A stretch of DNA of 64,000 nt from Mesoflavibacter zeaxanthinifaciens DSM 18436 (GTDB taxonomy: Bacteria > Bacteroidota > Bacteroidia > Flavobacteriales > Flavobacteriaceae), in the NCBI RefSeq assembly GCF_000422365.1, contig NZ_AULQ01000005.1, forward strand, positions 274,189-338,188, given 5' to 3'. The position numbers were made by a program, and so were the translations under genes. Of the stretch, positions 1 through 9,316 are shown piece by piece (within the stretch, counting starts at the first letter, position 1; each line of letters opens with the position of its first letter). The notes below the pieces were generated by a model. That model did not search any database, had not been told where the DNA came from, and saw only the letters and a program-made list of their open reading frames with translations.

Positions 1-880
<880 letters not shown>

Positions 881-905
881 TTATTTTAAGTGCCAAATTG
901 CACTG

Positions 906-913
906 CAAATATA
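906..913 (-). promoter_or_regulatory. -7 box of the gdhA promoter
   Basis: Read on the minus strand this is TATATTTG, an exact match to the Bacteroidota -7 consensus TAnnTTTG, 41 bases upstream of the gdhA start codon. No clear TTG -33 box is seen at the usual distance. Confidence 0.55.
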
Positions 914-1040
914 CATTATCTTTAAGTATTTACGTCACATTTTTAAAATTTCGCAAACGTTTTAGTAAGTTTATTATTTTAAGAAATAATTATATTTAGT
1001 TCATTTTATCCTTATTATTTGTATGTTAATCGTGATTTCA

Positions 1041-1048
1041 TATATTTG
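1041..1048 (+). promoter_or_regulatory. -7 box upstream of the exported protein gene at 1083
   Basis: TATATTTG matches TAnnTTTG exactly and stands 34 bases before the start codon at 1083, leaving a short leader. It forms a divergent promoter region with the gdhA box at 906-913. Confidence 0.5.
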
Positions 1049-1082
1049 TTGGATATTTAGCCTCTAAAATAAAAGCCTTATT

Positions 1083-1898
1083 ATGCTTAACCATAAACAA
1101 TTAACACTGTTTTTATTAGTTATCTTAACTAGTACTACCGCATTTTCTCAGTTAGGCTTCTCACACGAAATTGGTGTCATTACTGGTCCTGTTGCCTTTA
1201 AATCTGATTTTGGAGAACGTTTAGATCCCGAAACTAACACTGGCAACTCTGGTATTGGAATTGGATTAGTACACTACATAAACTTTGCTTATCGTGCAGA
1301 TTGTAACTGTTACACTACAGACAATTTTTTTAATGATCACTTTAAACTTAGAACAGAAATTTCTTGGAACAAAACTAAATTAAATCATTTAGGTGAATGG
1401 GTACAACCTTACAGAAATAGTGTTGAAGCTCAAAAACTTAGAGCTCATACTGGTGAGGCAAATAACTTAGATATCGGTATGCAATTAGAATACTTTCCTT
1501 TAAGTATTCGTTCTTTTCAAGCTTTTGGTTATAAGTTTGCTCCTTTTGTAAGTCTTGGCGCTCATTACGTATCTTATAACCCTAAAGTATATACAAATTA
1601 CGGGGACCAAAGTGTAACTAATATGAATAACTTTTATTCCCCTTGGTACGCTACTAACCCTAATTTAGATGCAGATTTCCCTAAACCTGTAGATCCTTCT
1701 TCTGGTAGCACGTGGTCTGTTGTTTCTAGTATTGGCGTTAGGTATAAACTAACTATGGTTTCTGATTTAATGTTAGACCTTCGTGGTCAATACTATTTTA
1801 ACGATTGGATTGATGGTTTAAATCACGACCTAAACTCTAACAAGTATAACGATTGGTTAGTATGGTTAAACTTTGGTTATATCTACTATTTAGATTAA
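1083..1898 (+). CDS. Exported THC0290_0291-family-like protein
   Basis: 271 residues with a signal peptide (hydrophobic 8-20, cleavage near AFSQ at 20-23), so exported. The rest alternates short beta-like stretches with many Tyr, Asn and Gly residues and ends in YIYYLD, which suggests an outer-membrane barrel or surface protein. From memory this resembles the flavobacterial THC0290_0291 family, often found beside glutamate dehydrogenase; function is unknown. It has its own promoter box and a bidirectional hairpin terminator after it. A type IX component or general OmpW-like barrel are alternatives I cannot exclude. Confidence 0.7.
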   Translation: MLNHKQLTLFLLVILTSTTAFSQLGFSHEIGVITGPVAFKSDFGERLDPETNTGNSGIGIGLVHYINFAYRADCNCYTTDNFFNDHFKLRTEISWNKTKLNHLGEWVQPYRNSVEAQKLRAHTGEANNLDIGMQLEYFPLSIRSFQAFGYKFAPFVSLGAHYVSYNPKVYTNYGDQSVTNMNNFYSPWYATNPNLDADFPKPVDPSSGSTWSVVSSIGVRYKLTMVSDLMLDLRGQYYFNDWIDGLNHDLNSNKYNDWLVWLNFGYIYYLD

Positions 1899-1920
1899 AA
1901 AATAAACAAAATATATCATA

Positions 1921-1952
1921 AAAAAAGCCAACTAATTAAGTTGGCTTTTTTT
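1921..1952. terminator. Bidirectional intrinsic terminator
   Basis: GCCAACT / AGTTGGC stem with a 5-base AATTA loop, flanked by A-run and T-run, between the convergent genes ending at 1898 and 1969. It can serve both. Confidence 0.85.
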
Positions 1953-1968
1953 ATAAAGATAATTACTC

Positions 1969-3108
1969 TTATCCTATAGCTTGTTTTAAATCGTTTATTA
2001 AGTCTTCTTCATCTTCAATACCTACGCTTAACCTAATTAAAGAGTCTACTACTCCTGTTTTTTCGCGCTCTTCTTTTGGTATGCTTGCATGTGTCATACT
2101 TGCAGGATGACCACATAAAGATTCTACACCACCTAAGGATTCTGCTAACGTAAATACTTTAAGATTCTCAACAATTTTAATAGCTTCATTGTAGTCGTTT
2201 CCTTTAGTAACAAAACTTATCATACCTCCAAAATCTTTCATTTGCGCTTTTGCAATTTCATGGTTTGGATGACTTTCAAAACCTGGCCAATATACCTTTT
2301 CAATTTTTGGATGAGATTGTAAATATTCTGCAACAGCTCTTCCGTTTTCACAGTGACGTTGCATTCTTACGTGTAACGTTTTAATTCCGCGAAGCGCTAA
2401 AAAGGAATCTTGTGGTCCACAAACGGCTCCACTTGCATTTTGTATAAAATATAATTTATCTGCTAACTCTTTATCTTTTACTATAAGTGCTCCCATAACT
2501 AAATCGCTATGTCCACCTATATATTTTGTTGCAGAGTGCATTACCAAATCAGCCCCAAGATCTAAAGGTTGTTGTAAATATGGTGTAGCAAACGTGTTAT
2601 CTACTGCTAAAAGCACATTATGTTTTTTAGCAATCTCTGCAGTTGCTTTAATATCTATAATATTCATCATTGGGTTAGTTGGCGTTTCTACCCAAATAAT
2701 TTTTGTGTTTTCTGTAATATAATCCTCTATATTACTTGCATTTTGCATACCAATAAAGTTGAATTTTATACCAAAATTCTTAAATATACTGGTAAATAAT
2801 CTATACGTTCCGCCGTATAAATCGTTTGTACTTATTACCTCATCACCTGGCTTTAAAAGTTTCATTACCGCATCTATAGCAGCAAGACCAGACCCAAAAG
2901 CTAATCCGTACTCACCATTTTCTATACTAGCAAAAGCGTTTTCTAAAGCTTGGCGTGTTGGGTTATGTGTCCTTGAGTACTCAAACCCTTTATGTCCACC
3001 AGGTGTAGATTGTGCGTATGTTGAAGTCTGATAAATTGGAGGCATTACAGCACCATATGCAGGGTCATGTTTTTGTCCACCATGTATCGTTTTTGTGTTA
3101 AATTTCAT
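1969..3108 (-). CDS. metB: Cystathionine gamma-synthase (PLP-dependent trans-sulfuration enzyme)
   Basis: Joins an activated homoserine and cysteine to form cystathionine for methionine synthesis, in the cytoplasm. 379 residues, the normal length for the Cys/Met metabolism PLP family. The PLP lysine is K195 in SATKYIGGH; YSRTHNPT (44-51) and the cofactor-contact motif FGSGLAA (71-77) are intact. The family also contains cystathionine gamma-lyase and O-acetylhomoserine sulfhydrylase, which are hard to separate by eye; length and the GGHSD context favour MetB. No SAM riboswitch was recognised in the 150-base leader. Monocistronic. Confidence 0.85.
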   Translation of the reverse strand: MKFNTKTIHGGQKHDPAYGAVMPPIYQTSTYAQSTPGGHKGFEYSRTHNPTRQALENAFASIENGEYGLAFGSGLAAIDAVMKLLKPGDEVISTNDLYGGTYRLFTSIFKNFGIKFNFIGMQNASNIEDYITENTKIIWVETPTNPMMNIIDIKATAEIAKKHNVLLAVDNTFATPYLQQPLDLGADLVMHSATKYIGGHSDLVMGALIVKDKELADKLYFIQNASGAVCGPQDSFLALRGIKTLHVRMQRHCENGRAVAEYLQSHPKIEKVYWPGFESHPNHEIAKAQMKDFGGMISFVTKGNDYNEAIKIVENLKVFTLAESLGGVESLCGHPASMTHASIPKEEREKTGVVDSLIRLSVGIEDEEDLINDLKQAIG

Positions 3109-3124
3109 GTTTATTTAGTTTTTA

Positions 3125-3192
3125 AAGTTGAAATAATCATCTAAAAATTTATAATTCTTATTTTTGAATGCAAGGCAGATGTTTTTCAACTT
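3125..3192. repeat. Imperfect inverted repeat in the metB / lipoprotein intergenic region
   Basis: Arms AAGTTGAA (3125-3132) with CATCT (3138-3142) pair with AGATG (3177-3181) and TTCAACTT (3185-3192), giving an 8+5 base-pair stem around an AT-rich centre. The centre holds a plus-strand TATTTTTG. It could be an operator or a leader structure of metB; nothing decides this. Confidence 0.35.
3159..3166 (+). promoter_or_regulatory. Candidate -7 box for the DUF3298 lipoprotein gene
   Basis: TATTTTTG fits TAnnTTTG. It lies 96 bases before the start codon at 3263, a long leader, so the assignment is tentative. Confidence 0.3.
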
Positions 3193-3262
3193 AATTTGTA
3201 ATTATTGCAACAAAAATAACGTTTAATTCGTTGTATTCAAACTTCATTATTAGCTTTAGTTT

Positions 3263-4003
3263 ATGTTTAACAGTATGAATAATTTCAGGACTTTTTATCT
3301 ACTTTTTTTGTGTTTTATAGGCTTTTTTTCTTGTGAAGAAGAAAAGACATTATCGTTTTCAGAAATTCATATTTCTAAAGAAAAAGAAACTTTTGTGGAC
3401 ATTGTTATGCCTAAAGCAAAAGGAAACTCTAATGTTGCTAAAAACATAAATACATCACTTAATAATTTTGCTTGTGATATTTTAAATGTAGATAGTGCTA
3501 AAGAAAAAAAACTAACTATAGACCAAAGCATTACAGCTTTTAATGCCTCTTACATAGGTTTTACAACACTATTTAATGAAGATATAGCTAAAGACTTCCC
3601 TAAATGGGAAGCGTTTATTGATGGAGAAATTTCTTTGCAAAACGAATTTATTATCTGCATTGCCATGAATGGAAATGTACAAACCGGAGAAGCTAACAGC
3701 AACTTGATTTTTAAGTTTTTTAATTTTGATCCAGCAACTGGAAAAGAATTAAAAACCAAAGATTTAATTAACGATTTAAATGGGTTTAAAACATTAGTTA
3801 AAAAATACTATGATAAAGAGTTAATGACCGTTCATAACGATTTAAAAGCACAAAATTTAGATTTTAAGCTACCTAAAACTATCGGGTTTAATGAAGAAGG
3901 TATTATTATCTTTTACAACAATTTTGAATTTGGCGCACTAAGTAAAGAGCCTGTTGAGTTTACAATACCATACGTGGTAGCAAATTCTTATTTAAAATTT
4001 TAA
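3263..4003 (+). CDS. DUF3298-family lipoprotein
   Basis: 246 residues. A hydrophobic segment (9-22) ends in a lipobox-like GFFSC with Cys24, so probably a lipoprotein. The body fits the DUF4163/DUF3298 arrangement: a mixed alpha/beta N-terminal half, then a C-terminal half with FNFDPATGKELKTKDL (about 155-170) and FNEEGIIIFYNN (about 210-221), typical of DUF3298 (RsiV-like extracellular domain). Role unknown; related domains bind lysozyme or sense envelope stress, but no sigma factor is adjacent. Start may be Met5 rather than Met1. The 3' end overlaps the convergent DinB gene by 4 bases. Confidence 0.7.
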   Translation: MFNSMNNFRTFYLLFLCFIGFFSCEEEKTLSFSEIHISKEKETFVDIVMPKAKGNSNVAKNINTSLNNFACDILNVDSAKEKKLTIDQSITAFNASYIGFTTLFNEDIAKDFPKWEAFIDGEISLQNEFIICIAMNGNVQTGEANSNLIFKFFNFDPATGKELKTKDLINDLNGFKTLVKKYYDKELMTVHNDLKAQNLDFKLPKTIGFNEEGIIIFYNNFEFGALSKEPVEFTIPYVVANSYLKF

Positions 4004-4455
4004 ATACAGCGTTTTAAAGCCAAAACATAACCTAAATGGATTCCTTCATGAAAATTGTTAAACGCAATAGCCTCATCAACATTGGTTAAAGTACTTTTAG
4101 TAGTTACTGTATATTCATGATAGGTTTGAAAAATTCTGTTTTCATAATCTTCCTTTGTTTTTTCAATAGTACTAAACAATAAACCTTTAATTAAATCTAC
4201 TTCTGCTTGGGTTACATCACGTTCTACCTTTGTTCCTTTTCGATACATTTCAACCAACTCATCACTTATAATCATAGGTATTGCAGATAAATTGTAGACT
4301 AATAATTGTTGGGTTACAATAGTATGAGCTACATTCCAAATAATATTATTATTAAAGCCTTCAGGAACTTTATTAAGTTGTTCTAAAGTTAAATTTTCAA
4401 GTAAATCTTTTAAAAATTTTCTACTTTTTAAAGTAGTATCAAATGCAAAATCCAT
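4000..4455 (-). CDS. DinB-family protein
   Basis: 151 residues, the usual size of the DinB/YfiT four-helix-bundle family. The likely metal-binding histidine triad is visible: H44 (WNVAHTI), H136 and H140 (NFHEGIHLG). The family includes bacillithiol- or mycothiol-dependent transferases and many uncharacterised damage-related proteins. Here the substrate is unknown; bacillithiol chemistry is plausible for Bacteroidota but is inference. Single gene, convergent with the lipoprotein at 3263. Confidence 0.8.
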   Translation of the reverse strand: MDFAFDTTLKSRKFLKDLLENLTLEQLNKVPEGFNNNIIWNVAHTIVTQQLLVYNLSAIPMIISDELVEMYRKGTKVERDVTQAEVDLIKGLLFSTIEKTKEDYENRIFQTYHEYTVTTKSTLTNVDEAIAFNNFHEGIHLGYVLALKRCI

Positions 4456-4617
4456 AGTATTTCAATTTTCAATAAAATTAAATATTTATGCTATTTAAAA
4501 CTAATTTCACTTCAATTTTTAAAAAAAATGTTGGGTATTATGCTTTCGCAGAATTTTTGCCAGAAAAAGCATTAAACTTTTGCAAAAAAAATCGAAATTT
4601 GCCAAAAATGTAACATC

Positions 4618-4971
4618 ATGAAAAACGTTTTCTTCCTTAAAACTTGTAACACATGCACAAGAATTATTAACGAGTTGAATTTAAGTGACGACTTTAAATT
4701 TCAGGAAATAAAAAGTGAACCATTAACAGCAAAACAAGTTGATGAGTTAGCAAAATTAGCAGGAAGTTACGAAGCTTTGTTTAGTAAACGTGCTAAGTTA
4801 TACAAAGACATGGGCTTAAAGGACCAAAATCTAACCGAAAAAGATTTTAAACATTATTTACTTGAACACTATACTTTTTTAAGCCGACCAGTTATTGTAA
4901 TTAACGACAAAATTTTTGTTGGTAGTAGTAAAAAAACTGTAGAAGCAGCCAAAGAAGCATTAAATGAATAA
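4618..4971 (+). CDS. ArsC/Spx-family thioredoxin-fold protein
   Basis: 117 residues, full length for the ArsC family. The N-terminal thioredoxin fold has a CNTC motif (C10, C13), and the Arg of LSRP near residue 90 matches the conserved ArsC/YffB arginine. This places it with YffB/Spx-like arsenate-reductase-family proteins. With no ars genes around it, arsenate reduction is not implied; a glutathione- or thiol-linked reductase is as likely. Its stop overlaps the next gene start by 8 bases, so the pair is translationally coupled. Confidence 0.8.
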   Translation: MKNVFFLKTCNTCTRIINELNLSDDFKFQEIKSEPLTAKQVDELAKLAGSYEALFSKRAKLYKDMGLKDQNLTEKDFKHYLLEHYTFLSRPVIVINDKIFVGSSKKTVEAAKEALNE

Positions 4972-5860
4972 ACTAAGAATATTTGCTTTAATTGCTGCGT
5001 TTATAGTACAATTATTGTATGGGTTAACCTTTACTTTTGCAAAAGACGTAATGGCTAACGGTTACATAAAGCCGTTTGGTTTTATTGCATTGCGCGTTGG
5101 TGGAGCAGCTATTCTATTTTGGGTTGTCAGCCTTTTTGCTCCAAAAGAAAAAATAGAACCTAAAGATTTTAAAACTTTTTTTCTTGCATCCATATTTGGA
5201 GTTGTTGTTAATATGCTATTTTTCTTTAAAGGGCTAGAACTTACAACACCCATACACGCATCGGTAATAATGATTACAAGTCCTATTATCGTATTAATAC
5301 TATCTTCTTTTTACTTAAATGAAAAGATAACAAAACTAAAAGTTTTAGGTGTTATTTTTGGATTTACTGGTGCAGCCATACTAACTGTTTATGGTAAATC
5401 ACCTAATCCAGGAGACAATGTGTTATTAGGAAATATTATGGTGCTAATTAATGCGTTATCTTACAGTATATATATTATAATAATAAAGCGTTTAACAGAA
5501 AAATACCATCCGTTTACATTTATTAAATGGTTGTTTTTGTTTGGCTTTTTTATGGTATTACCGTTTGGATATTCAGATTTAACTTTGGTAGATACCTCTA
5601 CGTTTACACCTTACATTTGGTTTTCGGTAATTTTTGTAGTTGTAGGTGCTACATTTGGAACATACCTATTAAATCCTTTAGCGCTAAGACATTTGCGCGC
5701 ATCTACAGTAACCGTATTTATTTATTTGCAACCTTTAATTGCTGGTATTTTTGCAATTATTATGGGAAGCGATGCAGTTACAGTCGTTAAGATTTTAGCA
5801 TCGGCTTTAATCTTTTTAGGTGTGTATTTAGTTACCAAAAAACCTAAACTACAAGCTTAG
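4964..5860 (+). CDS. EamA/DMT-superfamily transporter
   Basis: 298 residues with about ten hydrophobic segments and two EamA-like halves (roughly 1-140 and 150-295), the standard drug/metabolite transporter layout in the inner membrane. The motif LNEKITKLKVLGVIFGFTGAA in the first half and a matching tail KILASALIFLGVYLV in the second show the internal duplication. Substrate unknown. ATG at 4964 lies within the last codons of the ArsC-like gene. The 3' end overlaps the convergent thioesterase by 12 bases. Confidence 0.85.
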   Translation: MNKLRIFALIAAFIVQLLYGLTFTFAKDVMANGYIKPFGFIALRVGGAAILFWVVSLFAPKEKIEPKDFKTFFLASIFGVVVNMLFFFKGLELTTPIHASVIMITSPIIVLILSSFYLNEKITKLKVLGVIFGFTGAAILTVYGKSPNPGDNVLLGNIMVLINALSYSIYIIIIKRLTEKYHPFTFIKWLFLFGFFMVLPFGYSDLTLVDTSTFTPYIWFSVIFVVVGATFGTYLLNPLALRHLRASTVTVFIYLQPLIAGIFAIIMGSDAVTVVKILASALIFLGVYLVTKKPKLQA

Positions 5861-6328
5861 GTTTCTTGGTGTTCTGTTATGTTTTCTGGTGTCTTCTTTT
5901 GTTAAGATTTTAAAATCTTCAGTTTTAGGAAAACTACTTGTTAGCTTTAATAAATCGTCCGGTAGATTAGTTAATTTTCTAGAGTTTAAGTCTATCCAAG
6001 CTCCAAAAATTTCACAAAAAGCAAGATTTTCACCTTTATGATTGTAAAAATTATGATCAAATTTAAAGAACATTCCGTCTTCGCTTAAACCAGATACTTC
6101 AAGAGTTACTGTTACTGGATAACCTAAAAAGGTTTCTTTAAAATAATGTACATGCTCATGAAAAACCACAGGACCAAGACCTTCTTTTACCAATTCTGAT
6201 AAAGAAAAACCGTGTTCTTGTAAAAACGCTGTACGTGTATGACTCATAAAATTTATATATGCAGAGTTAGCTAAATGTCTGTTAGCATCAATATCACTCC
6301 ACCTAATCTCAAACTGTTTTTTGTACAT
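5849..6328 (-). CDS. Acyl-CoA thioesterase (4HBT hotdog family)
   Basis: 159 residues. The hotdog-fold motif RWSDIDANRHLANSAY (9-24) with Asp14 as the probable catalytic residue identifies the 4-hydroxybenzoyl-CoA thioesterase/YbgC/FadM group, cytoplasmic enzymes that hydrolyse acyl-CoA. The C-terminal half carries the second part of the fold (GENLAFCEIFGAWIDL). Exact substrate unknown. Convergent and overlapping with the EamA transporter; divergent from yicC. Confidence 0.82.
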   Translation of the reverse strand: MYKKQFEIRWSDIDANRHLANSAYINFMSHTRTAFLQEHGFSLSELVKEGLGPVVFHEHVHYFKETFLGYPVTVTLEVSGLSEDGMFFKFDHNFYNHKGENLAFCEIFGAWIDLNSRKLTNLPDDLLKLTSSFPKTEDFKILTKEDTRKHNRTPRNLSL

Positions 6329-6435
6329 CTTTAAAAAATTTAAAACATCAAAACTACAATTATTTACTGTGCGTGCATAATAAATAATCTAAATAAGCTG
6401 TTAAAATTGTATTTCTTAGGCGTTAACATTTTACT

Positions 6436-6443
6436 TACCTTTG
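6436..6443 (+). promoter_or_regulatory. -7 box of the yicC-gmk-nadD promoter
   Basis: TACCTTTG fits TAnnTTTG, 23 bases before the ATG at 6467. It lies inside the longer open frame beginning at 6407, so that longer start would be upstream of the promoter and is rejected. Confidence 0.5.
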
Positions 6444-6466
6444 CGCTTAATAAATTCATTTTGTTT

Positions 6467-7324
6467 ATGATATATTCAATGACAGGTTACGGTAAATCTG
6501 TACTACAGTTGCCAACAAAAAAAATTACAATCGAGCTAAAATCTCTTAACAGCAAAAACCTAGATTTGAATGCGCGCATGCCTTCTATTTACAGAGAAAA
6601 AGAGCTTGAAATTAGAAAGCAAATTGCTAATCAATTAGTGCGTGGTAAGGTAGATTTTTCTATTTATGTAGAAACTACTGCAGACGATACATCTACGCAA
6701 ATTAACACGCCAGTTGTTAAACAATACATGCAACAATTAAAAGATGTTGTTGATGGTGATGATACCGAATTACTAAAAATGGCGGTTCGTTTTCCTGATG
6801 CCTTAAATACGGTTAGAGAAGAAATTGACGAAAACGAATGGACGCAAATACAAACCGAAATTACCCAAGCAATTAACGCTTTAAACCAGCACCGTTTAGA
6901 CGAAGGAAAAGTGTTAGAAGCAGATTTTAATGCACGTATAAAAAATATTGCAGACTTGTTAAATCAAGTAATAGCTATAGATCCAGAACGTATTGAAGGT
7001 GTTAGAGAACGACTAAAAAAAGGCGTTGAAGAACTTAAAGAAAAGTACGACGAAAATCGTTTTGAACAAGAACTAGTTTACTACATAGAAAAGTTTGATA
7101 TTACTGAAGAAAAAGTACGCTTAAACAATCACTTAAACTACTTTACAGAAAGTATTAATAGCTCAGATAGCAACGGTAAAAAATTAGGATTTATAAGCCA
7201 AGAAATTGGTAGAGAAATAAACACTATTGGTTCTAAAAGCAACTACGCACCAATGCAACAATTGGTCGTACAAATGAAAGACGAACTTGAAAAAATTAAA
7301 GAACAATTACTTAACGTTCTTTAA
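6467..7324 (+). CDS. YicC-family endoribonuclease
   Basis: 285 residues from the ATG at 6467. The family hallmark MIYSMTGYGKS begins exactly there, and a longer in-frame start at 6407 adds an unconserved hydrophobic stretch, so 6467 is chosen. The N-terminal YicC domain (1-150) and C-terminal DUF1749-like domain, ending IGREINTIGSKSN and MKDELEKIKEQLLNVL, are complete. YicC proteins are RNases linked to stationary phase and small-RNA decay in other bacteria. Followed at 17 bases by guanylate kinase, a conserved pairing. Confidence 0.9.
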   Translation: MIYSMTGYGKSVLQLPTKKITIELKSLNSKNLDLNARMPSIYREKELEIRKQIANQLVRGKVDFSIYVETTADDTSTQINTPVVKQYMQQLKDVVDGDDTELLKMAVRFPDALNTVREEIDENEWTQIQTEITQAINALNQHRLDEGKVLEADFNARIKNIADLLNQVIAIDPERIEGVRERLKKGVEELKEKYDENRFEQELVYYIEKFDITEEKVRLNNHLNYFTESINSSDSNGKKLGFISQEIGREINTIGSKSNYAPMQQLVVQMKDELEKIKEQLLNVL

Positions 7325-7341
7325 AATAAAAGCATAATCTA

Positions 7342-7929
7342 TTGGACAAAGACAACACAAAACAAGGTAAATTAATTGTTTTTTCTGCACCATCTGGCTC
7401 AGGTAAAACAACCATTGTAAGACATTTACTTAAAGACGATAATTTAAATTTAGCCTTCTCAATTTCTGCTACATCAAGAGAAAAACGTGGTACAGAAGAG
7501 CATGGTAAAGACTATTACTTTTTATCTTTAAAAGACTTTAAACAACATATAAAAGACGACGATTTTTTAGAATGGGAAGAAGTTTACCGCGATAATTTTT
7601 ATGGAACTTTAAAAAGTGAAGTCGAGCGACTTTGGGCATTAGGCAAAAATGTCATTTTTGATATAGACGTATCTGGCGGATTGCGTATTAAAAGAAAATT
7701 CCCGGAGCAAACACTTGCTGTTTTTGTAAAACCACCAAGCATAGACGAGCTTAAAATACGACTAAAAAAACGTAAAACAGAAAGTGAAGACAAGATAAAT
7801 ATGCGTATTGCTAAAGCCAGCGCAGAGCTTGCAACAGCACCACTTTTTGATATTATCATAGAAAACGACAACCTAGATAAAGCATTAGCAGAAGCAGAAA
7901 ATTTAGTTGGTACTTTTGTAAAATCATAA
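7342..7929 (+). CDS. gmk: Guanylate kinase
   Basis: Phosphorylates GMP to GDP with ATP, in the cytoplasm. 195 residues, normal length. The P-loop APSGSGKTT is at 16-24, the GMP-binding region SATSREKRGTEEHGKDYYF follows, and YGTLKSEVE (about 91-99) and FDIDVSGGLRIK are intact. The start used is TTG at 7342; no in-frame ATG precedes the P-loop. Tight spacing to yicC upstream and nadD downstream indicates one operon. Confidence 0.95.
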   Translation: MDKDNTKQGKLIVFSAPSGSGKTTIVRHLLKDDNLNLAFSISATSREKRGTEEHGKDYYFLSLKDFKQHIKDDDFLEWEEVYRDNFYGTLKSEVERLWALGKNVIFDIDVSGGLRIKRKFPEQTLAVFVKPPSIDELKIRLKKRKTESEDKINMRIAKASAELATAPLFDIIIENDNLDKALAEAENLVGTFVKS

Positions 7930-7980
7930 AAATAATTTATAAAACTGAGCGTAATAAATTGTCTCTTTTTTAACTAAACT

Positions 7981-8559
7981 ATGAAAATAGGTTTATACTT
8001 TGGATCCTTTAACCCAATACATATTGGGCATTTAATTATAGCCAACCAATTGGTAGAAAACAGCGATTTAGACCAAATCTGGTTTGTAGTAACGCCACAC
8101 AATCCATTTAAAAAGAAAAGTACACTTTTAGACAATTACCAGCGCTTAGAAATGGTCTATCTAGCCACGAAAGACTATGATACGTTAAAAGAAAGTGATA
8201 TCGAGTTTAACTTACCGCAACCTAACTATACCGTTAACACTTTAGTCCATTTAACCGAAAAATATCCTAAACACGATTTTGCCTTAATCATGGGCGAGGA
8301 TAATTTAAAAAGCTTCCATAAGTGGAAAAACTACCAAACTATTTTAGAGTATCACTCCATTTATGTGTACCCACGTATTAGTGAAGGTAAAATAGACACA
8401 CAATTTAATAATCACCCAAAAATAACACGTGTAGATGCACCAATTATAGAACTATCTTCTACTATGGTTAGAAAAGCAATAAAAGAAGGCAAAAACGTTA
8501 AACCTTTACTACCAGAAAACGTTTGGGCTTATTTAGATGAAATGAATTTTTATAAGTAG
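7981..8559 (+). CDS. nadD: Nicotinate-nucleotide adenylyltransferase
   Basis: Transfers AMP from ATP to nicotinate mononucleotide in NAD synthesis. 192 residues. The nucleotidyltransferase signature GSFNPIHIGH gives HIGH at 14-17, and the C-terminal SSTMVR (about 160-165) is the ISSTxIR-type motif that contacts phosphate. Complete. It follows gmk by 51 bases and probably shares its transcript. Confidence 0.94.
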   Translation: MKIGLYFGSFNPIHIGHLIIANQLVENSDLDQIWFVVTPHNPFKKKSTLLDNYQRLEMVYLATKDYDTLKESDIEFNLPQPNYTVNTLVHLTEKYPKHDFALIMGEDNLKSFHKWKNYQTILEYHSIYVYPRISEGKIDTQFNNHPKITRVDAPIIELSSTMVRKAIKEGKNVKPLLPENVWAYLDEMNFYK

Positions 8560-8704
8560 AATGAAGCATCGCTTGGCTTTATTAAATTTTTCTGCTAACT
8601 TCGTTTAACAATCGATAACGCAAGTTAAAAACTCGCTTTATCTTTACTTTGCCCATAATAGCAGAACATAATTCTGAAAATAAATTTTTAAAATTTAAAA
8701 AAAA

Positions 8705-9172
8705 ATGAATAAGCTCCTTTTGATTTTATTACTATTCTCAATTAATGCAACAGCACAAAAAATTGATAGAAAAACATACTATGAATATTCTGAAAGTCTT
8801 GAATTTCGAATATTTGGAATAAACAAACAAAGAGTAATTGATAGAGGAAATGGATATTATGCAAATAATATTGTTGCTGAAAAAGGTAGAAGGTTTATTA
8901 CCATAGTTTTTGAATTTAAAAATAATTCTTCCCAATCTCAAGAAATAGATTTTAATAAGATTTATCTACGTGATAAAAATGGAGAATTACATAAAATTGA
9001 TTTTGTTGTGATGTCAATGAAACTGACCGCAAGAACGAACAAATTACAACAAAAATTAAAAGCTAATAAAAAAAGAAAAATTGTCGCTCAATTTAGACCT
9101 TCATTTGATAAAAATGAAATTATTAATGAATTAGTAATTGGAGAAAAAATTATTAAACTTAATTATAACTAA
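8705..9172 (+). CDS. Exported protein of unknown function, DUF4352-like
   Basis: 155 residues with a clear signal peptide (MNKLLLILLLFSINATAQ, 1-18). The mature part has an immunoglobulin-like pattern: a hydrophobic strand RFITIVFEFKNNSS, the phrase IYLRDKNGELHKIDF, then a basic stretch KLKANKKRKIVAQF, as in DUF4352 telokin-like domains. Homology is by pattern only. The gene is more AT-rich than nadD and osmC on either side and is bordered by non-coding stretches of about 145 bases, so it may be a recent insertion. Confidence 0.55.
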   Translation: MNKLLLILLLFSINATAQKIDRKTYYEYSESLEFRIFGINKQRVIDRGNGYYANNIVAEKGRRFITIVFEFKNNSSQSQEIDFNKIYLRDKNGELHKIDFVVMSMKLTARTNKLQQKLKANKKRKIVAQFRPSFDKNEIINELVIGEKIIKLNYN

Positions 9173-9316
9173 AACTATTAATCAATAATGTATAACTGCA
9201 GCTAACACTTATACACGAATATTAAAAAAGTCCTCCACAAACATTTACAATTTCCTTAACCCTATTTCTTTAGTAAAAGCTTTAATTTTAGAGTAAACCA
9301 AAAATTAAATTATTTT

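Noticed and set aside
3109..3262. SAM riboswitch upstream of metB.
   Set aside because: None of the conserved core of SAM-I, SAM-II or related classes is visible; only an imperfect inverted repeat.
5527..5790. Open frame of 87 residues inside the EamA transporter gene.
   Set aside because: No ribosome-binding or family signal; entirely within a conserved gene in another frame.
6407..6466. Longer start for YicC giving 20 extra hydrophobic residues.
   Set aside because: The family always starts MxxSMTGYG, found at 6467, and a promoter box lies inside the extension.
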